Position numbers and translations under genes: made by a program. The notes beneath the pieces are model-generated. The model made no database searches. It saw nothing but the letters and a program-made list of their open reading frames with translations, and was not told where the DNA came from. From a virus, in the IMG/VR virus record IMGVR_UViG_3300030329_001187, positions 1-25,976 of that record: 25,976 bases of DNA, one strand, 5' to 3'. Shown here in pieces: positions 6,492-13,470 of this stretch (positions within the stretch are counted from its first letter, which is position 1; the number at the start of each line of letters is the position of its first letter).

Positions 6492-6517
6492 AATAATATA
6501 CTTGCAAATATATTATT
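6492..6517. promoter_or_regulatory. 26-bp near-perfect palindrome (second candidate operator or protein site)
   Basis: AATAATATA (6492-6500) pairs with TATATTATT (6509-6517), and the centre holds a palindromic TTGCAA (6502-6507); only the pair 6501/6508 mismatches. It lies just after the predicted transcription start. Two dyads about 20 bases apart around one promoter resemble a two-site repressor arrangement. No binding protein is identifiable in this window. Confidence 0.42.
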
Positions 6518-6577
6518 GCTTCTGGCTGAACAACAATCACAAAGTTGTAAGGCACATTTTTAGGCGAGTATGTCCAA

Positions 6578-6691
6578 ATGGATGAGAAGTCTAAAGGTGG
6601 TACTGAGTACCGTTATCATTTAATGGATGATTTGTCGGGAAAGGTTGTGGGTGAGTTCATCCAAGCCCCACGAAGCTACCTTTTAAATTAA
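6578..6691 (+). CDS. Possible 37-aa protein at the head of the second operon
   Basis: ATG 6578, preceded by AGGCGAG at 6562-6568, opens a 37-codon frame beginning MDEKSKGGTEYRYHLMDD and ending APRSYLLN, with TAA at 6689-6691. The codons include CGT, TCG, GCC, TAC and GAG, which are uncommon in the surrounding replication genes, and a 5-bp hairpin GGTAC/GTACC lies at 6599-6611. It may be a genuine small gene, the remnant of a larger one, or a structured 5' leader of the next gene. No family recognised. Confidence 0.45.
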   Translation: MDEKSKGGTEYRYHLMDDLSGKVVGEFIQAPRSYLLN

Positions 6692-6710
6692 TTTTGCAAA
6701 TTGGAGGTTC

Positions 6711-7577
6711 ATGTTGAACGCAAACGAAGTAGCAGATGTTGGTTATAATCCTCTTCCAACAACTCTAGACGATTTATCAGAGGATAAGCTAAAGAAATTA
6801 ATTGGTCAATCTGGTGATACATCAACTGGCGGTGGAACACCTAGATTATCAATTAATCATTCTACCGAAGATGATGATGGCAATCAGATTCCTAGAGGAT
6901 TTTATATGATAAGAAATTCAGAAGGTAAAAGTATCTTTGCTCCCAAAGTTATTTATAGACCTTTTGTTCGTACTTTCATGTATTCTGTATGGGATAATGA
7001 TAGTAATTCATTCGGTAGTCAGACAATCCAATCTCGTAGTATGAATGATTTATTTTATGATTCTACAGGTGGATTAAAATGTGGTAAACTTGCCCCCGAT
7101 GTCTTAAAAACACTTGACGAACATTCTCCCGATGCAGTACTTCAGAAGGGCATTAAATGTGTCCAAGTACTTTATGGTTTGGTGTCCATACCAGAGGGGC
7201 AGGATGCCACAGGTAACCCTGCAACTATAAAAGATATACCATGTGTTTGGTATGTAAGAGGTTCTAGTTTTATGCGTATTTCTGATTGGATTAAAACAAT
7301 CGAGGCACAAAGAAAACTTATGCCTACTGCAACAGCCGAACTATCTACTGTTAAAGGTAAAAGAGGTGGTAATATTTATTATGGTGCTAATGCTAAAACA
7401 GTAGGATTTGGTAAGTTTTCTAAAGACGACCAAGCTCAACTACTACAATTCTTTGAATCCATTAATTCTTTTAATAATGGTATCATGGAATCATATAGAA
7501 CCAATAAAAAACTTAAAGAAGATAGTGCAGATACTATTTTAGAAAGCAGATTGGTTAATAATGGTTCCAATACTTGA
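6711..7577 (+). CDS. Hypothetical protein, possible ssDNA-binding-type replication protein
   Basis: I do not recognise a family with confidence. The 288-aa product has an acidic flexible N-terminus, a beta-rich middle (FYMIRNSEGKSIFAPKVIYR through QVLYGLVSIPEG and CVWYVRGSSFMRISDW), and a helical tail. It is preceded by GGAGG (6703-6707), very close to the ATG at 6711, so the TTG at 6714 could also be the start. It follows the regulated promoter and precedes the nuclease genes, where T7-like phages keep the ssDNA-binding protein (T7 order: ssDNA-binding protein, then endonuclease I). Some codons (CGT, CTT, GGT) suggest higher expression. The ssDNA-binding idea rests on context only. Confidence 0.55.
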   Translation: MLNANEVADVGYNPLPTTLDDLSEDKLKKLIGQSGDTSTGGGTPRLSINHSTEDDDGNQIPRGFYMIRNSEGKSIFAPKVIYRPFVRTFMYSVWDNDSNSFGSQTIQSRSMNDLFYDSTGGLKCGKLAPDVLKTLDEHSPDAVLQKGIKCVQVLYGLVSIPEGQDATGNPATIKDIPCVWYVRGSSFMRISDWIKTIEAQRKLMPTATAELSTVKGKRGGNIYYGANAKTVGFGKFSKDDQAQLLQFFESINSFNNGIMESYRTNKKLKEDSADTILESRLVNNGSNT

Positions 7578-8451
7578 TTTAGTCAAGAATTATCTCCACG
7601 AAGCAAGTAAGGGCGAGGCTAAACTCTCGCCTAAACTTGTTAAAGAATTTGAAAAGGCTTGTGGAGAAGCATTAAGACGACAATTTAATCCCCAAAATAA
7701 AAAATGGCGAATGAGAATGTCTGGTTTAGGCAAACCATTATGTCAACAACAATTAGATAAAAAAGAACTCCCAAAAGATTTAGAATATAATGCTGTCATG
7801 CGATTTTTAATCGGTGATTTAGTAGAAGCATCTGCAATATTCATTATGAAAGCATCTGGAATAGATGTAGAACACACTCAAAAAGAAGTATCAACAGATA
7901 TAGGTGGAGAAGAAATTAGTGGAACATTAGATGTAAAAATTGATAATAAAGTTTGGGACATAAAATCGGCAAGTCCATATGCATTTACAAATAAATTTGG
8001 CAATTATGGTGGATACAATAAATTAAAAGAAGATGACCCATTTGGCTATCTCGTACAAGGTTATGGATATGCTAAAGCAGACAATTCACCATTTGGTGGG
8101 TGGATTGCTATTAATAAATCAACAGGTGAATGGGCTATATGTGAAGCCCCAACAGAACAGGAGGAAGAAAAAAATGAAGCACTACAAAAAGCTAGTGACA
8201 ATGTTAAGTCTTTGGTGGAAGACAAGCCATTTAAGAAGTTATTTGAACCGAAAAAAGAATCAATAAAAATTAAAGGTGAATCTATATTTACAGGAAATGA
8301 AATAATGCCAACAGCTTGTAGTTTTTGTAGCTACAAATATCATTGTTGGTCTAAAGCAGAGTTGCATAAGAAGGTTGCAACGAGGGCTGTGAACAGACCA
8401 ATGGTGTGGTATACTAAATTAAAAGAGAAAGATTTAGAAAATTGCCTGTAA
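7561..8451 (+). CDS. Cas4/RecB-like PD-(D/E)XK exonuclease with a four-cysteine Fe-S site
   Basis: The nuclease core is visible as GDLVE (85-89), D124 (SGTLDVKID), D133-x-K135 (WDIKSASPYAF), and the QxxxY-like helix near 166 (YLVQGYGY). Four cysteines are placed as in Cas4 and AddB: C61 near the start, and C253-x2-C256-x5-C262 (CSFCSYKYHC) near the end, which normally hold a 4Fe-4S cluster. Length (296) is that of single-domain Cas4-like phage nucleases. There is no CRISPR array or cas1/cas2 here, so the role is more likely DNA end processing in recombination or degradation of host DNA. The gene overlaps its predecessor by 17 bases and is followed by other nuclease genes. Confidence 0.85.
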   Translation: MVPILDLVKNYLHEASKGEAKLSPKLVKEFEKACGEALRRQFNPQNKKWRMRMSGLGKPLCQQQLDKKELPKDLEYNAVMRFLIGDLVEASAIFIMKASGIDVEHTQKEVSTDIGGEEISGTLDVKIDNKVWDIKSASPYAFTNKFGNYGGYNKLKEDDPFGYLVQGYGYAKADNSPFGGWIAINKSTGEWAICEAPTEQEEEKNEALQKASDNVKSLVEDKPFKKLFEPKKESIKIKGESIFTGNEIMPTACSFCSYKYHCWSKAELHKKVATRAVNRPMVWYTKLKEKDLENCL

Positions 8452-8795
8452 TATTTCAATTAGAGATTAATGATGCTGATATTGAGTCAAATCGTGATGT
8501 TTTTTACATAGAAGAGTACACAAAAGAACGAAATGCTCATAATGTGCTATTTTTACGCACTAGAGACCCTTTTCGTGTTCTCTGGGGTGATGAGACCTAT
8601 ACCACTAATAAATTCACTGTAGACGAAGATATGGAACAAATTAAAAATTTATTAGACAGAAATGCTATTGTAGTTGCTGATATTCATGGATATACAGAGG
8701 AATTACGGAAGACTTCCCCTAAAACAGCAGAGTATTTAGATTTACGACTAGAAGAGTTATATGAGATATATAAACCTAAAACTGTGGTTAAATGA
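8442..8795 (+). CDS. Hypothetical protein (117 aa, TTG start)
   Basis: No family recognised. The frame begins at TTG 8442, inside the last codons of the Cas4-like gene, because the first in-frame ATG would remove about half of the protein. An AGAGAAAGA stretch lies upstream. The product mixes beta-like segments (MPVIFQLEINDADI, VLFLRTRDPFRVLWGDETY) with a C-terminal helix of Glu/Leu/Tyr. It ends in an ATGA overlap with the endonuclease I gene, so the two are probably co-translated and may work together. Confidence 0.65.
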   Translation: MPVIFQLEINDADIESNRDVFYIEEYTKERNAHNVLFLRTRDPFRVLWGDETYTTNKFTVDEDMEQIKNLLDRNAIVVADIHGYTEELRKTSPKTAEYLDLRLEELYEIYKPKTVVK

Positions 8796-9163
8796 AATTA
8801 AGTCATGGCTTTAGAAGTAGATTTGAATTTGAATTTGCACAATATTTGGCAAAGAATAAAATTAAATACGAATATGAAAAAGATAAATTTAGATATATTT
8901 TACCCATTAAAACATATACACCAGATTTTTATTTAATTGAATATGGATTTTATTTAGAATTAAAAGGACATTTAGATGTGGTGGATAGAGTTAAACATTT
9001 ACTTCTTAAAACGCAGAATCCTCATTTGGATGTTCGGTTTATATTTCCTAATTCTAAAAAGAAGATATACAAAGGGAGTAAAACTTCATATGCTGATTGG
9101 TGTAACAGGCATGATTTTTTATATGCAGATAATAGGATACCAAATAAATGGATGAAGAAATAG
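8792..9163 (+). CDS. Endonuclease I, Holliday-junction resolvase (T7 gp3 type)
   Basis: T7 endonuclease I cleaves branched DNA during replication and packaging and helps degrade host DNA. The 123-residue product matches its active site: E12 (GFRSRFEFEF), D45 (TYTPDFYLIE), and E56-x-K58 (YLELKGHLDVVDRVKH), with spacings near those of T7 gp3 (E20, D55, E65, K67). The length is slightly under T7's 149. The ATG overlaps the previous stop. It is the third gene of a nuclease-rich run from 7561 to 9796. Confidence 0.9.
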   Translation: MKLSHGFRSRFEFEFAQYLAKNKIKYEYEKDKFRYILPIKTYTPDFYLIEYGFYLELKGHLDVVDRVKHLLLKTQNPHLDVRFIFPNSKKKIYKGSKTSYADWCNRHDFLYADNRIPNKWMKK

Positions 9164-9429
9164 TACTACCGAAAAATAAAATGTATGTTATAATGTCGCC
9201 TATAAGCGAAGACCAATTTAATATTATGTGTGTAGATAAAATGGATAAGCCCATTAACGAATTATATTATATGATGAGAGGATTATGTGAAATGTCTATA
9301 AAACATCAAGAAGATTTAATTGAAATAGGAAAGGAAGTAATGTTACAAGAAAAATTAAAAACAACAAAGAGGGAATTACTAAGTAATGTTATTCCATTTA
9401 GACCTAGGAAAACTAATGGTAAAAAATAG
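9148..9429 (+). CDS. Hypothetical protein (93 aa)
   Basis: No family recognised. It starts inside the last codons of endonuclease I, at MDEEIVLPKNKMYVIMSP, and contains a Met-rich helical middle (YYMMRGLCEMSIKHQEDLIE) and a basic tail (PFRPRKTNGKK). Two cysteines are present (C28 and C47). Its end overlaps the next gene by 14 bases. It sits between two nuclease genes, and the basic tail could contact DNA, but no motif shows this. Confidence 0.65.
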   Translation: MDEEIVLPKNKMYVIMSPISEDQFNIMCVDKMDKPINELYYMMRGLCEMSIKHQEDLIEIGKEVMLQEKLKTTKRELLSNVIPFRPRKTNGKK

Positions 9430-9796
9430 TAAATTTGATTTAGATTTGCAGTATGGACAATTACGAGAACAACAAGTTCACGATATGTTTCATAATAAAA
9501 AGATTGAAATTAAAACAGAAAGAGATTGGTGGAAAAAAACAGGTAACATTGCTATAGAATATGAATGTAATGGTAAGCCTAGTGGAATTGATAAAACAGA
9601 ATCTGATTTTTGGATACAAATATTATCTCTAGGTGTAGATAATTATTGTAAACTAATTTTTGAAGTTCCTAGATTAAAGAGAATTGTTGAAAAGTATAAA
9701 GCTACACACAGCAAAATGGTAGGGGACAGAAATGCTTCTAAATGTGTGTTAATACCTTTAAACGAATTATTTGAGAAAGATAATGTTGCTGTATAA
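9416..9796 (+). CDS. PD-(D/E)XK-like nuclease family protein (126 aa)
   Basis: The N-terminal third has the look of a PD-(D/E)XK site: DLDLQYGQLREQQVHDMF with E18 and D23, then IEIKTERDWWKKTGNIAIEY with E31-x-K33 on a strand, followed by ECNGKPSGIDKTESDFWIQI, a pattern I associate with small phage restriction-like nucleases. I chose ATG 9416, preceded by AGGAAAA, over an upstream ATG at 9386 because the first ten residues of the longer form lie wholly inside the previous gene. The role is unknown; it could trim DNA or act as a nicking enzyme. Moderate confidence on fold, low on function. Confidence 0.65.
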   Translation: MVKNSKFDLDLQYGQLREQQVHDMFHNKKIEIKTERDWWKKTGNIAIEYECNGKPSGIDKTESDFWIQILSLGVDNYCKLIFEVPRLKRIVEKYKATHSKMVGDRNASKCVLIPLNELFEKDNVAV

Positions 9797-9939
9797 TGGA
9801 CGAATTTTGGAAATGGTGGATTTTAAGTATGGTTACAATTAATACTGTAATTAATTCTATAGTTTTTATTGTAGGTCGTAAGTTTAATACTACTAGTCTA
9901 TATAGGTTTAAAAATAGAAAAAAAATAGGGGAGAAATGA
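9796..9939 (+). CDS. Small membrane protein (47 aa)
   Basis: The ATG shares a base with the previous stop (TAATG) and the TGA overlaps the next ATG. The product MDEFWKWWILSMVTINTVIN continues with SIVFIVGRKF and a basic Lys/Arg tail, giving one clear transmembrane helix with its positive end on the C-terminal side. It is shorter than usual gene-finder limits, but the coupling on both sides and the coherent topology support it. Its last codons include the GGGGAG ribosome site of the next gene. Confidence 0.65.
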   Translation: MDEFWKWWILSMVTINTVINSIVFIVGRKFNTTSLYRFKNRKKIGEK

Positions 9940-10226
9940 AAACATCAGAAATTTTAAATGAAGCAAAGAATCTTGTAGATGGGGATAGGCATAAGGATTA
10001 TGGGGATAAAACAGAAAACCATAGTAATATAGCTAAACTTTGGTCTGCTTATTTAGATACAAAAGTAGAACCACATGATGTAGCAATTATGATGGCTTTA
10101 TTGAAAATGGCAAGAACAAAATTAGGTGCTGTAAGTAAAGATACTTATATAGATATGGCTGCGTATGGTGCGATAGCTGGTGAAATACAATTTAAAAAGG
10201 AAAGTAATGAAGCAAATAACAATTGA
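9936..10226 (+). CDS. DUF6378-like phage protein
   Basis: The 96-aa product contains the signature of a widespread phage family: VDGDRHKDYGDKTENHSNIA, then KLWSAYL, then PHDVAIMMALLKMARTKLGA, then YIDMAAYGAIAGEI. I recall this family as DUF6378; an all-helical fold related to MazG/NTP pyrophosphohydrolases has been suggested from its Asp/Glu/His pattern, but I cannot confirm the enzymatic role. A strong GGGGAG lies 5 bases ahead of the ATG. If MazG-like, it would act on nucleotides and fit the DNA-metabolism content of this operon. Confidence 0.75.
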   Translation: MKTSEILNEAKNLVDGDRHKDYGDKTENHSNIAKLWSAYLDTKVEPHDVAIMMALLKMARTKLGAVSKDTYIDMAAYGAIAGEIQFKKESNEANNN

Positions 10227-10356
10227 ACAACTAAATATTTTAATAAAGTATTTAGGGAGTAGACCTTATAGTGAGGTTTTTAATTTAATAACAATACTAA
10301 CACAACTGCCAGATGTAGAGAAAAAAGATGGCAGAAAAGAAACTACCAAACAATAA
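10207..10356 (+). CDS. Small hypothetical protein (49 aa)
   Basis: An ATG at 10207, inside the end of the DUF6378 gene, opens a 49-codon frame MKQITIEQLNILIKYLGSRP, then YSEVFNLITILTQLPDVEKK, ending at TAA 10354-10356. The helical SRPYSEVFNLI pattern is one I associate with small conserved proteins of marine phages, from memory only. It fills what would otherwise be a 100-base gap and overlaps the genes on both sides (20 and 29 bases). Confidence 0.6.
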   Translation: MKQITIEQLNILIKYLGSRPYSEVFNLITILTQLPDVEKKDGRKETTKQ

Positions 10357-10567
10357 TGAAGCAATACTACAGTTATTATATTTTGGAATTGATTCAAAGG
10401 GTAATTTTTTTTCAGAGAAATGGACTTGCCCACCTAAAGAGTTTCGTAAACACATGGATAAGTGGAACGAAAATTACGTAGATACAATAAGGTATGAAAA
10501 CGTGATAAAATATATAAACAATCTTTTTGAACAAGATATTAAAGATGTCAAGGGATATTTAGGATGA
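10328..10567 (+). CDS. Hypothetical protein (79 aa)
   Basis: No family recognised. The product starts MAEKKLPNNNEAILQLLYFG and has an aromatic, charged middle (FFSEKWTCPPKEFRKHMDKW) with a single cysteine, and a helical end. The frame overlaps the previous gene by 29 bases and ends in an ATGA overlap with the next. No signal, membrane or catalytic motif is visible. Confidence 0.65.
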   Translation: MAEKKLPNNNEAILQLLYFGIDSKGNFFSEKWTCPPKEFRKHMDKWNENYVDTIRYENVIKYINNLFEQDIKDVKGYLG

Positions 10568-11094
10568 CAAAAACTATTATAAATATAGTGCAAAATGATT
10601 CTGGCGGTACCAATCCAGATACCCACGCACATGAAGATAAAATTTGGGAATTAACTTTTGAAGATAATGATACAACAAATCTAACAAGAATGAAAATGAT
10701 GGAATTGTTGACAAAGGGAACTGTACCTACAAAAACAGTACATTCGTTTAGGAAATGGGAATTAACAACAACACATGGTGCTCATATTAGAACTTGGGTT
10801 ATTGTATATGATGATAAATCACACGTACAATTAACAAATAATGATTTTTATTCGCTGTTATCTAATGGTCATAAAAATAAAGGAGATGAAGTAAAAGTTG
10901 AAGGGGAAAGAGGTGCAGTATCATCTGCTATTGCACAAGCCCAACGAGATGCTGGTGTGCAACTACCTACAAAATCAATAACAACTCCCGAAGAACGAGA
11001 GCAATTAAAAGAATTAAGAGAAGATATAAGGGATAATTATGTTCCTGTCTTTGGTAAAAAAGAAGATAAAAATTTAGAAGAAGAAATTAATTAG
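10564..11094 (+). CDS. Hypothetical protein, last gene of the plus-strand block (176 aa)
   Basis: No family recognised. The first two thirds look beta-rich (KIWELTFEDND, FRKWELTTTHGAHIRTWVIV), and the last third is a charged helix with an EEREQLKELREDIRDNY segment and an acidic end. His residues cluster at HAHEDKIW and THGAHIRTW, but no known metal motif is formed. The gene ends 8 bases inside the opposite-strand gene at 11087, so the two transcription units converge with no space between them and no clear terminator. Confidence 0.7.
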   Translation: MTKTIINIVQNDSGGTNPDTHAHEDKIWELTFEDNDTTNLTRMKMMELLTKGTVPTKTVHSFRKWELTTTHGAHIRTWVIVYDDKSHVQLTNNDFYSLLSNGHKNKGDEVKVEGERGAVSSAIAQAQRDAGVQLPTKSITTPEEREQLKELREDIRDNYVPVFGKKEDKNLEEEIN

Positions 11095-11590
11095 ATAAAG
11101 GATTATTAGATTTTAATTTAATCTCTTCTATTTGAACATCTTGTAATTCATTTTCTTTTTTAACTATAGCAACATCTTTGCTTAGTTGTTCAATGTCTTC
11201 TTCAAGTTCCCAACCATATTCTTCTAGTGTTTGAAGTGATTCAAGAATAGGTTTTGTATCAATAGGTTTAGGTAGCATAGCTATCTGTTCTCTTATTTTA
11301 CCTATCTCTTTGAATACTTTTGTTAAATCAACAGGTTGTATTTTTTCTTCTACAGTTGCAATTCTATCTATTAAATCTACTTTATATTCATTAGCATATA
11401 ACAATACTTCATCAAATTGTTTTTCTAATTCTTTATCTTTACTATGTAATGGCTGTAAATTTACAGGAGGCTCACTTTCTAATGCAGAAAGTCTAGTATT
11501 GAACTCGCCCCATGCATAAAAACCTCCTCCAATAGCTGTTACAGTTCCTATTAATGCCGCATATGTGCTAAGTTTATCCATTATTTTCAT
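11087..11590 (-). CDS. Membrane-anchored coiled-coil protein (167 aa)
   Basis: The product has an N-terminal membrane segment (about residues 8-28, TYAALIGTVTAIGGGFYAWG) followed by about 135 mostly helical, charged residues with long heptad-like runs (EDIEQLSKDVAIVKKENELQ). This single-anchor, coiled-coil layout recurs in the 131-aa protein at 14560-14955. It starts in an ATGA overlap with the end of the acidic-protein gene and is the last gene of the minus-strand block. Spanin inner subunits have this shape, but there is no lipoprotein partner nearby. No family assigned. Confidence 0.75.
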   Translation of the reverse strand: MKIMDKLSTYAALIGTVTAIGGGFYAWGEFNTRLSALESEPPVNLQPLHSKDKELEKQFDEVLLYANEYKVDLIDRIATVEEKIQPVDLTKVFKEIGKIREQIAMLPKPIDTKPILESLQTLEEYGWELEEDIEQLSKDVAIVKKENELQDVQIEEIKLKSNNPLSN

Positions 11591-13470
11591 TGTTTAAGTG
11601 CCTCCAGTTCAGCGATTAGTTTGTTTTTTTTACTATTTATTTCTATTAATTTAACTCTGTGTACTTCCACAGGGTCGTTTTCAGTGTAAGATTTCAAAGA
11701 AGTTCCTACATATATCTCCCCAGAATAGGAAGACAAATCTATTTGTAAAAATAGCCCCATATTTGTTTGTTCATATATATCTTTTGTGGTATAAAATACT
11801 ATATCTGAATACGAATCGAGGCTATTATTCTTAAAAAATAAATCCTCTTTTGATAAGTTTTGAGTTGTTTCTTTTGTAACTTTAGCTATTTGTTTAGCTA
11901 TCTTTTTTAAATTCTGTTTTAATTTTGTTTCTACTTTTGCAACATCTGTAATAGCCCCGTCCTCGGTGTCCACTTGTCCATCTTCCGATTGTATATCATC
12001 TTGCTCTCCACTTTCTTCTGCCGATACATCGGATTCCTCAGTTGTTTCGCTATTGGATTCCTCCTCCTGTGGTTCTTCTTGTTGCTCTGATTCATTACTT
12101 GCTACTTCTGTTTCTTCTTCCATTGGTTCAGCTTCTGACTCAAGCTCCACTGTTTCTTCTTCAGTCTCAATAATCTCTGGTGTGCTTTCTTCATTTGTTG
12201 CGACTTCTTCAAACTCTTCCTCAAACTCTTCAAAAGATTCCGTAGTAGGTTCATCATCAAACTCCTCCTCGGTTATCTCTTCAAAAAATTCCTCGGCTGT
12301 TATGCCTTCATCCTCTAGAAACTCCATGAACTCTTCTTCCATGCCTGTTTCTTCTAAAAATTCAGTAAAGTCCTCCTCAAATTCTTCTGTAAATATTTCC
12401 TCCATCATCTCAAGAGGTGGAGGTTCCATTATATAATCCTCTTCAAAAAATACCTCTTCTATTATAGGCATTTCTTCAAAAGTTTCAAACTCTTCAAACA
12501 TTGGTAGCTCTTCAAAGTCTACCATATCGAAATCTATAGTTTCTAATTCTTCTTCAAAATAAAAATCTTCTTCCCAAGCATAGTCATCTTCCCAAGTATA
12601 CTCTTCTTCTTCCCAAGTATATGTATCATCAAATACTATGTCGTCATTATACCAATCAAAATCTTCTGGTATATCTTCTATTATATCTACAATGTCGTCA
12701 TCAATATCATCAATAACATCTTGTGTGCTGTCATCAATAGGGTCATACTCTGTATTATTATAAGTCATCGTTAAAGATGAACCTAATAAATTTGGCCCTT
12801 GTCTAGATTGATTAGTGTAGTTACTATCTGTACCTAACCAAGACCAATCTACTTTATTACTGCCTACACCTAAGTATATAATTCTATCATTATATTGACC
12901 ACAATTTGCAGTTACACCTGTAGTAGTTGTACCCGGATAGCCATTACAATTACCTTGAAACCCTGTAACATCTGTTCTTGTTTGTGTTGTAGTACTTAAT
13001 ACATTACCACTAGAATCTTTTAATATTATAGTTGTAGTATGCGAATCATTATTACCACCTTTAGATTCACAATTACCTTCTGTACTTTCACAGTTTGCAA
13101 CATCCACATAACTATTTAATGTAACACCATTATCAAGCATTGATTGATTAATAGAATTATTTGTTAATGCTATATCATCTACACTTACTGTTGCTGTACC
13201 AGTAACTTCAAAATCACCACCTACACTATATTTATATCCACAATTAGATTGTGATGTAGAACAAGTAATATCAAATCCATTTATTGTACTACCATTACTT
13301 ACATAACCAGAACCAGAATCTGGATGAATTTGGTCTGTGCTACTAGAACCCCAATCTACCCCATCACCAGAATTAGGAAGTAAATTTCCTGTTGTTATAG
13401 TTTCGCCAAATGCTTTTTCCCATGCAAATAGGAAACTGCAAAGAGCTAATACAGCAATAATGTATTTCAT
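11587..13470 (-). CDS. Exported polyacidic protein of unknown function (627 aa)
   Basis: A signal peptide is clear: MKYIIAVLALCSFLFAWEKA, with cleavage likely after AFG at residue 22. Residues 25-235 are a Ser/Thr/Gly/Asn-rich, probably beta-type domain with six cysteines (C70, C77, C127, C134, C175, C190), well spaced for disulfides. Residues 241-510 are about 46% Asp/Glu by my count, and no Lys, Arg or His occurs between R223 and K512. The first part of this tract is rich in Trp/Tyr/Phe, the second in Ser/Thr/Gln. A basic helix follows (KLKQNLKKIAKQIAKVTKET, about 516-535), then a compact C-terminal domain of about 90 residues. The gene sits between two other exported or membrane proteins. 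I know no characterised homologue. Confidence 0.8.
   Translation of the reverse strand: MKYIIAVLALCSFLFAWEKAFGETITTGNLLPNSGDGVDWGSSSTDQIHPDSGSGYVSNGSTINGFDITCSTSQSNCGYKYSVGGDFEVTGTATVSVDDIALTNNSINQSMLDNGVTLNSYVDVANCESTEGNCESKGGNNDSHTTTIILKDSSGNVLSTTTQTRTDVTGFQGNCNGYPGTTTTGVTANCGQYNDRIIYLGVGSNKVDWSWLGTDSNYTNQSRQGPNLLGSSLTMTYNNTEYDPIDDSTQDVIDDIDDDIVDIIEDIPEDFDWYNDDIVFDDTYTWEEEEYTWEDDYAWEEDFYFEEELETIDFDMVDFEELPMFEEFETFEEMPIIEEVFFEEDYIMEPPPLEMMEEIFTEEFEEDFTEFLEETGMEEEFMEFLEDEGITAEEFFEEITEEEFDDEPTTESFEEFEEEFEEVATNEESTPEIIETEEETVELESEAEPMEEETEVASNESEQQEEPQEEESNSETTEESDVSAEESGEQDDIQSEDGQVDTEDGAITDVAKVETKLKQNLKKIAKQIAKVTKETTQNLSKEDLFFKNNSLDSYSDIVFYTTKDIYEQTNMGLFLQIDLSSYSGEIYVGTSLKSYTENDPVEVHRVKLIEINSKKNKLIAELEALKQ
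11941..12750 (-). repeat. Coding tract for the Glu/Asp-rich low-complexity region
   Basis: This part encodes residues 241-510 of the exported acidic protein. Short motifs recur irregularly: YTWEEEE, YTWEDD and YAWEED near residues 284-302, then FEE/EEF units to about 422, then Glu/Ser/Thr mixtures. On the plus strand the tract reads as a Ser-rich frame, which is only its complement (TCC/TCT/TCA). Such tracts expand and contract readily, so length may vary between related phages. Confidence 0.7.

Noticed and set aside
6570-6620. Short frame from ATG 6570 beginning MSKWMRSLKV
   Set aside because: It stops after 17 codons and conflicts with the better supported frame from 6578.
7561-8451. CRISPR-associated Cas4 locus
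   Set aside because: No array of spaced direct repeats and no cas1 or cas2 in the window; single Cas4-like nucleases are common phage genes.
11108-11124. Hairpin AGATT/AATCT as a bidirectional terminator
   Set aside because: Five A/U-rich pairs with a 7-base loop inside a coding sequence, no U-run; too weak to call.
11966-12436. Ser-rich 156-codon open frame on the plus strand
   Set aside because: It is the exact complement of the Glu/Asp-rich tract of the minus-strand acidic protein; GAA/GAG/GAT codons read backward give TTC/TCC/TCA-type codons with few stops.
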